Source of the DNA: Bryobacterales bacterium
GTDB lineage: Bacteria; Acidobacteriota; Terriglobia; Bryobacterales; Bryobacteraceae
Length of the DNA stretch: 9,032 nt
Direction of reading: 5' to 3'
Assembly (NCBI GenBank): GCA_003164075.1
Contig: PLRZ01000544.1
Location: forward strand, 1,475 to 10,506
Below, in pieces: positions 6,212 through 9,032 of the stretch (the stretch's first letter is position 1; every line of letters begins with the position of its first letter). The notes under the pieces were generated by a model, which worked only from the letters and a program-made list of their open reading frames with translations, did not search any database and was not told where the DNA came from. Both the position numbers and the translations under genes were made by a program.

Positions 6212-6811
6212 CTACGTTTTACCCGCCAGATCGGCATCCTGCAGGGTATATTTCACTTTCAGATCCTGAATCGCTTTGCCTACGTCGTCTTCCGGCCCGC
6301 GATATCCGGAGACCAGTGAATTCAGCTTGTCGATGCCGGCGGGATAGGTGTCGCCGTTATATGCGCGGCTCCGGGCGAAGTCCAGGAAACCGGCCGACGA
6401 CGCGTCCAGGGCAATGCGCACTTGCTGCAGCATCTTCTGGCGTTTCATGATCTGGTTGATCAACGTGCTGCGGACACCTTGCGAATACTCCTGTTTGAGC
6501 GGCAGATCGTAGATGGCCTGCCGCACCGCGCTCAATTGGGTGGCCACCGCACCGGCCGACTGGGCCAACGATTTGGCCGATGCCGCATTTTCCTCCAGTT
6601 GTTTGCCCTTGCCGCCGCCATTGTTGACGATGCCGTCGCACCATTCGCGCGTACTGCCCAACAGGTCTTTCTCCAGGGCGTTGATGGCGGCCAGATCCGC
6701 CTGTTTCTGGTTGAGTACCTTGTACAGGGAGGTGGCTTCGCGCCGCTCCTCTTTGCCGCACCCCGTGAACAAGATCGCCGCCGCCAGTATCCAGCAATAC
6801 TGAATTCTCAT
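6212..6811 (-). CDS. Small predicted lipoprotein, family not recognised
   Basis: 199 residues from ATG 6811, chosen because it follows AGAGGCGA at good spacing and starts directly with a signal peptide. A longer frame to 6865 would put 18 residues in front of it and cross the promoter. MRIQYCWILAAAILFTGC is a lipoprotein signal with lipobox F-T-G-Cys18, so the protein should be lipid-anchored in the membrane facing the periplasm. The rest is predicted mainly helical: a Lys/Glu/Leu-rich stretch around 25-60, a Gly-rich break (NNGGGKGK), an Ala/Ser-rich helix 72-100, then QIMKRQKMLQQVRIALD. This suits a coiled-coil bundle. No enzyme motif is visible. It is a single-gene unit, convergent with the GH26 gene and divergent from the YbaK-like gene, with its own promoter. 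Confidence 0.8.
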   Translation of the reverse strand: MRIQYCWILAAAILFTGCGKEERREATSLYKVLNQKQADLAAINALEKDLLGSTREWCDGIVNNGGGKGKQLEENAASAKSLAQSAGAVATQLSAVRQAIYDLPLKQEYSQGVRSTLINQIMKRQKMLQQVRIALDASSAGFLDFARSRAYNGDTYPAGIDKLNSLVSGYRGPEDDVGKAIQDLKVKYTLQDADLAGKT

Positions 6812-6845
6812 AATATTCGCCTCTGTAAATCCAAAAACCACCCCA

Positions 6846-6874
6846 ACTATAGGCCCTTTCACCACGCGTGTCTA
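6846..6874 (-). promoter_or_regulatory. Sigma-70-like promoter for the lipoprotein gene
   Basis: On the minus strand, TAGACA (complement 6869-6874) lies 17 bases before TATAGT (complement 6846-6851). Each matches the consensus at five of six positions. Transcription would begin near 6839 and leave a leader of about 28 bases containing the AGAGG ribosome site. The divergent YbaK-like promoter would lie only about 10 bases away. Confidence 0.6.
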
Positions 6875-6884
6875 TGCTCAGGAG

Positions 6885-6890
6885 TACAAT
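6885..6890 (+). promoter_or_regulatory. Possible -10 box for the YbaK-like gene
   Basis: TACAAT lies about 20 bases before the start codon at 6911. The hexamer 17 bases upstream (CCACGC) is not -35-like, so this is a weak call supported mainly by position. Confidence 0.3.
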
Positions 6891-6910
6891 GCGGAATAGC
6901 GGAGGTCGTC

Positions 6911-7396
6911 ATGCCGCTTGTCGAACGTCTACGCGAGTTCCTTCAGGCCAATCAGGCCGCCTACACGCATTCCGTCCACCAAACCGCCTTTACGGCCCGC
7001 GACGCCGCCTCGGCGGAGCACCTGCCCCCACGGGAGGTTGCCAAGACTGTCGTGATCCACAGCGATGTTGGGTATGCCATGCTTGTGGTCCCAGGCAACA
7101 AGCTGGTCGATTTTCAGGAAGTGCGCCTCGAACTGGGATTCAAACAACTGCGCATGGTCACCGAATTGGAACTGGGCAAGCTTTTCCCGGATTGCGAACT
7201 GGGGGCTATGCCACCGGTGGGTACCCTGTATGGGCTTCCGGTCTATCTCGATGCCGGCATTGCGGATGAACGTCTGATCGCGTTCAACGGGGGCACGCAT
7301 CGCGATTTCATCCACATGTTGACGGCGCAATACCGCCGGCTGGTTCGGCCGGTGATTGTCCCCCTGGCGCGGGCCGAGGCCGCGCACGGGCGGTGA
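6911..7396 (+). CDS. YbaK/EbsC-type aminoacyl-tRNA deacylase domain protein
   Basis: 161 residues, the usual length of a free-standing YbaK/ProX-like domain. ATG 6911 follows GGAGG (6901-6905) at ideal spacing. The frame is open far upstream, but that part overlaps the lipoprotein gene antisense and is not coding. Family landmarks are the catalytic-type Lys45 in AKTVVIH, a central MLVVPGNKLVDF (57-68), the substrate-loop motif ELGAMPPVG (96-104), and FNGGTHRDF (125-133). Such proteins hydrolyse wrongly charged tRNAs (Cys-tRNAPro for YbaK, Ala-tRNAPro for ProX-type) in the cytoplasm. Which tRNA this one edits cannot be told from sequence. The fold is complete. Confidence 0.88.
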   Translation: MPLVERLREFLQANQAAYTHSVHQTAFTARDAASAEHLPPREVAKTVVIHSDVGYAMLVVPGNKLVDFQEVRLELGFKQLRMVTELELGKLFPDCELGAMPPVGTLYGLPVYLDAGIADERLIAFNGGTHRDFIHMLTAQYRRLVRPVIVPLARAEAAHGR

Positions 7397-7493
7397 ACGA
7401 AGCGGTCGGCTATCGGCGCCCGCAACGCGATTGCGACGAAGGTAATGGCTGTTAGTTTCTGTCGCGAAACTGCCATGCGGAGGAGCAGCACCG

Positions 7494-7570
7494 CTCCCTT
7501 GCGGTCGCGGCTCGGTAACAAGTCTCGTGGAATCAGGCGCGACTGTTACTGAGGCGCGACCGCAAGGGAG
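7494..7570. repeat. Long imperfect inverted repeat (MITE/REP-like hairpin)
   Basis: The left arm (7494-7519, beginning CTCCCTTGCGGTCGCG and ending GTAAC) and the right arm (7545-7570, GTTAC to GGGAG) are complementary at 24 of 26 positions, with a 25-base loop. AGCAC-type sequence outside the arms extends the symmetry with a 3-base interruption. It contains no transposase gene and lies between genes. Antisense frames across it read PSRDRKGAV and EPRPQGSGA. I remember these as recurrent spurious peptides in predicted proteins of Acidobacteriota and Planctomycetota, which would fit a dispersed repeat. Confidence 0.75.
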
Positions 7571-7611
7571 TGCTCGACCTGGAAGAATTCGTGATTCACT
7601 GAGTACCGCCA

Positions 7612-7641
7612 TTGCGCACTCCTGTCCCCAGGGCCTACAAT
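7612..7641 (+). promoter_or_regulatory. Possible promoter for rrf2-cysK
   Basis: TTGCGC (7612-7617), an 18-base spacer, and TACAAT (7636-7641). The -10 is good (five of six) and the -35 is weak. Transcription would begin near 7648, giving a leader of about 30 bases. If the regulator controls itself, its operator should overlap here. Confidence 0.35.
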
Positions 7642-7679
7642 CTCTACTGGGATGAAGGTGATTGCTCGCCTCAAGCTTC

Positions 7680-8105
7680 ATGAACATTTCTGTCAAAGGT
7701 GAATACGCATTACAGGCGATCTTCGACCTGGCCACGCAGCGCCCCGGGGAACCGGTGCGAATAGCCGATATCGCCCGCCGCCAGTCCATTCCGCAGAAGT
7801 TTCTCGAGCTGATTCTCGCGGGCCTCAAACAAGGCGGCTTCGTGGAGTCGCGGCGGGGCGCGGAGGGCGGCTACCTGCTGGCGCGCGCCGCGGAGTCCAT
7901 CACGGTGGGCGAAGTTCTGCGTTTTGTGGAAGGGCCGCAACAGGGCAAACATCGTCCGCGCCACCAGGACGACACGCCATTCAAAGACATGTGGCAACAG
8001 GTGGACCAGGCCGTCTCGGGGATCGTCGATAAGACCACCTTCGCGGGTCTGCGGCGCGGCTGGAGCGAGAAGCAGAATAGGTATGTCCTGAACTGGGAGA
8101 TCTGA
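7680..8105 (+). CDS. Rrf2-family transcriptional regulator, cysteine-free (CymR-like)
   Basis: 141 residues. ATG 7680 gives the canonical Rrf2 opening [22 protein letters not shown] six codons upstream (7662) is possible but less likely. The ribosome site is poor: GAAGGTGA lies 18 bases away. The winged helix-turn-helix is at about 28-68 ([20 protein letters not shown], then the wing [13 protein letters not shown]). The C-terminal part (95-141) is the helical dimer region. There is no cysteine at all, so it cannot hold an Fe-S cluster like IscR, NsrR or RsrR through the usual three Cys. This matches CymR-type members, which sense cysteine supply. The next gene, one base after the stop, is cysK, which fits a cysteine-metabolism role. 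The assignment to CymR function is inference. Confidence 0.92.
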   Translation: MNISVKGEYALQAIFDLATQRPGEPVRIADIARRQSIPQKFLELILAGLKQGGFVESRRGAEGGYLLARAAESITVGEVLRFVEGPQQGKHRPRHQDDTPFKDMWQQVDQAVSGIVDKTTFAGLRRGWSEKQNRYVLNWEI

Positions 8106-8106
8106 G

Positions 8107-9032
8107 TTGAGAGTTTTCGACGACAATTCCTTGAGTATCGGACGGACCCCGCTGGTGCGTCTCAACCGCGTCATCGATGGTGGCAAGGCCATCATCCTGG
8201 CTAAAATCGAAGGCCGCAATCCGGCTTATTCCGTGAAGTGCCGCATTGGCGCCAACATGGTCTGGGATGCCGAAAAGCGCGGCATTCTCAAACCCGGCAA
8301 GGCCCTCATAGAGCCGACCAGCGGCAATACCGGAATCGCCCTGGCATACGTGGCGGCCGCGCGCGGCTACCCCATCACCCTCACCATGCCTGAGACCATG
8401 TCTATCGAGCGGCGCAAGGTGCTCCAAGTGCTTGGCGCCGACCTGGTGCTCACCGAGGGCTCGCTGGGGATGGCCGGCTCCATCTCCAAAGCCGAGGAGA
8501 TGGTGGCCTCGGACCCGTCGCGCTTCGTGCTGCTGCAACAGTTCAAGAATCCCGCCAATCCCGAGATTCATTTCCGCACTACCGGGCCGGAGATCTGGGA
8601 CGACACCGACGGCCAGGTGGATGTGCTGGTGTCCGGCATTGGCACCGGCGGCACCATCTCCGGTATTTCGCGTTACATCAAGAAGGAGAAAGGCCACGCG
8701 CTGCTATCGGTGGGGGTCGAGCCCGTCAATAGCGCCGTGATCACCCAGCGGCAGGCAGGCAAGCCGATGAAGCCGGGTCCGCACAAGATCCAGGGGATCG
8801 GCGCCGGATTCATACCCGATACGCTGGACCTTTCCTTGGTGGACCGCGTGGAGCTTGCCAGCAACGAAGAGTCCATCGAAATGGCGCGTCGTTTGGCCAG
8901 GGAAGAGGGCATCCTGTCGGGAATTTCCTGCGGAGCGGCAGTCGCCGTGGCGGTCCGTTTGGGCAAATTGCCGGAATTTGCCGGAAAAACGATCGTCACG
9001 ATACTTCCGGACGCCGCCGAACGGTATCTCAG
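8107..9032 (+). CDS. cysK: Cysteine synthase A (O-acetylserine sulfhydrylase), 3' end cut by window
   Basis: 308 codons are visible out of about 320-325 usual, so roughly 15 residues lie beyond the edge. It makes L-cysteine from O-acetylserine and sulfide with PLP in the cytoplasm. The start is TTG 8107, behind GGAG (8096-8099), one base after the Rrf2 stop. It gives the family opening [19 protein letters not shown], and the first in-frame ATG would lose about 50 residues. Landmarks are PLP lysine Lys44 in SVKCRIG, substrate loop TSGNTG 71-76, PETMSIERR 95-103, PLP-phosphate loop GTGGT 179-183, KIQGIGAGF 227-235, and GISCGAAV 272-279. It is very similar to the enterobacterial CysK. In E. coli the GISSGAAV serine that contacts the PLP ring nitrogen is present, while here it is Cys275. 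It should be active and co-transcribed with the regulator. Confidence 0.95.
   Translation, partial: MRVFDDNSLSIGRTPLVRLNRVIDGGKAIILAKIEGRNPAYSVKCRIGANMVWDAEKRGILKPGKALIEPTSGNTGIALAYVAAARGYPITLTMPETMSIERRKVLQVLGADLVLTEGSLGMAGSISKAEEMVASDPSRFVLLQQFKNPANPEIHFRTTGPEIWDDTDGQVDVLVSGIGTGGTISGISRYIKKEKGHALLSVGVEPVNSAVITQRQAGKPMKPGPHKIQGIGAGFIPDTLDLSLVDRVELASNEESIEMARRLAREEGILSGISCGAAVAVAVRLGKLPEFAGKTIVTILPDAAERYL

Larger units (their letters stand above)
7397..7679. other. Gap between the YbaK-like gene and rrf2
   Basis: No gene is seen. A 5-bp hairpin GTTTC-TGTCGC-GAAAC (7455-7470) lies ahead of the long inverted repeat at 7494-7570, which fills the middle. Before the Rrf2 gene, TTGCGC (7612-7617) and TACAAT (7636-7641) are 18 bases apart and could be its promoter. 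The -35 is poor (3/6). A 16-codon frame (7652-7702) starting ATGAAGGTGATT overlaps the Rrf2 start in another frame. I see no evidence that it is used. Confidence 0.45.

Noticed and set aside
6422..6910. Upstream extension of the YbaK-like protein
   Set aside because: It would overlap the lipoprotein gene antisense, and the GGAGG before ATG 6911 marks the real start.
7652..7702. 16-codon leader peptide overlapping the rrf2 start
   Set aside because: No ribosome site precedes it, and it lacks a run of regulatory codons or alternative hairpins.

Overview
The window looks like part of a chromosome from an Acidobacteriota bacterium of the Solibacter/Bryobacter type. This is inferred from gene content and is not proven. 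The signs are high GC with strongly GC-rich third codon positions, an ECF-like sigma factor translationally coupled to a PknB-type kinase with TPR repeats, and GC-rich hairpin repeats of a kind I associate with this phylum.

Layout. 1-322: what looks like the frameshifted 3' end of a plus-strand gene, followed by a small hairpin and a good rho-independent terminator (427-469). 468-3603 (minus strand): a two-gene operon, sigma factor then membrane Ser/Thr kinase with TPR domain, overlapping by 14 bases. 3604-4065: a gene-free stretch with degenerate CTCTGTGCC-type repeats and a perfect 14-bp tandem duplication. 4066-4535: a decayed HigB/HigA toxin-antitoxin pair. The toxin has lost its whole core, and the antitoxin has ATA where its start codon should be. 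4536-4781: a gene-free gap with a small inverted repeat. 4782-6194: an exported GH26 (beta-mannanase family) enzyme carrying two copies of a Gln-rich 53-residue module, one apparently inserted inside the catalytic domain. 6212-6811 (minus): an unrecognised small lipoprotein, convergent with the GH26 gene and having a good sigma-70-like promoter. 6911-7396: a YbaK/EbsC-type aminoacyl-tRNA deacylase-like protein. 7397-7679: a gap with a long imperfect inverted repeat (7494-7570) whose ends match the smaller inverted repeat at 4636-4676. 7680-9032: an Rrf2-family regulator without cysteines, followed one base later by cysteine synthase (cysK), cut by the window end.

Functional links. The sigma factor and kinase are probably a signalling unit in which the kinase's external or membrane state affects transcription. 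The Rrf2-cysK pair resembles the CymR/CysK cysteine-control pair of Firmicutes. The other genes look like independent transcription units. No single spectacular new system is evident. The strongest unusual signals are the internally deleted toxin next to a nearly intact antitoxin, the duplicated Gln-rich module in the GH26 enzyme, the two related hairpin elements, and an enlarged turn in the sigma factor's region 4 helix-turn-helix.
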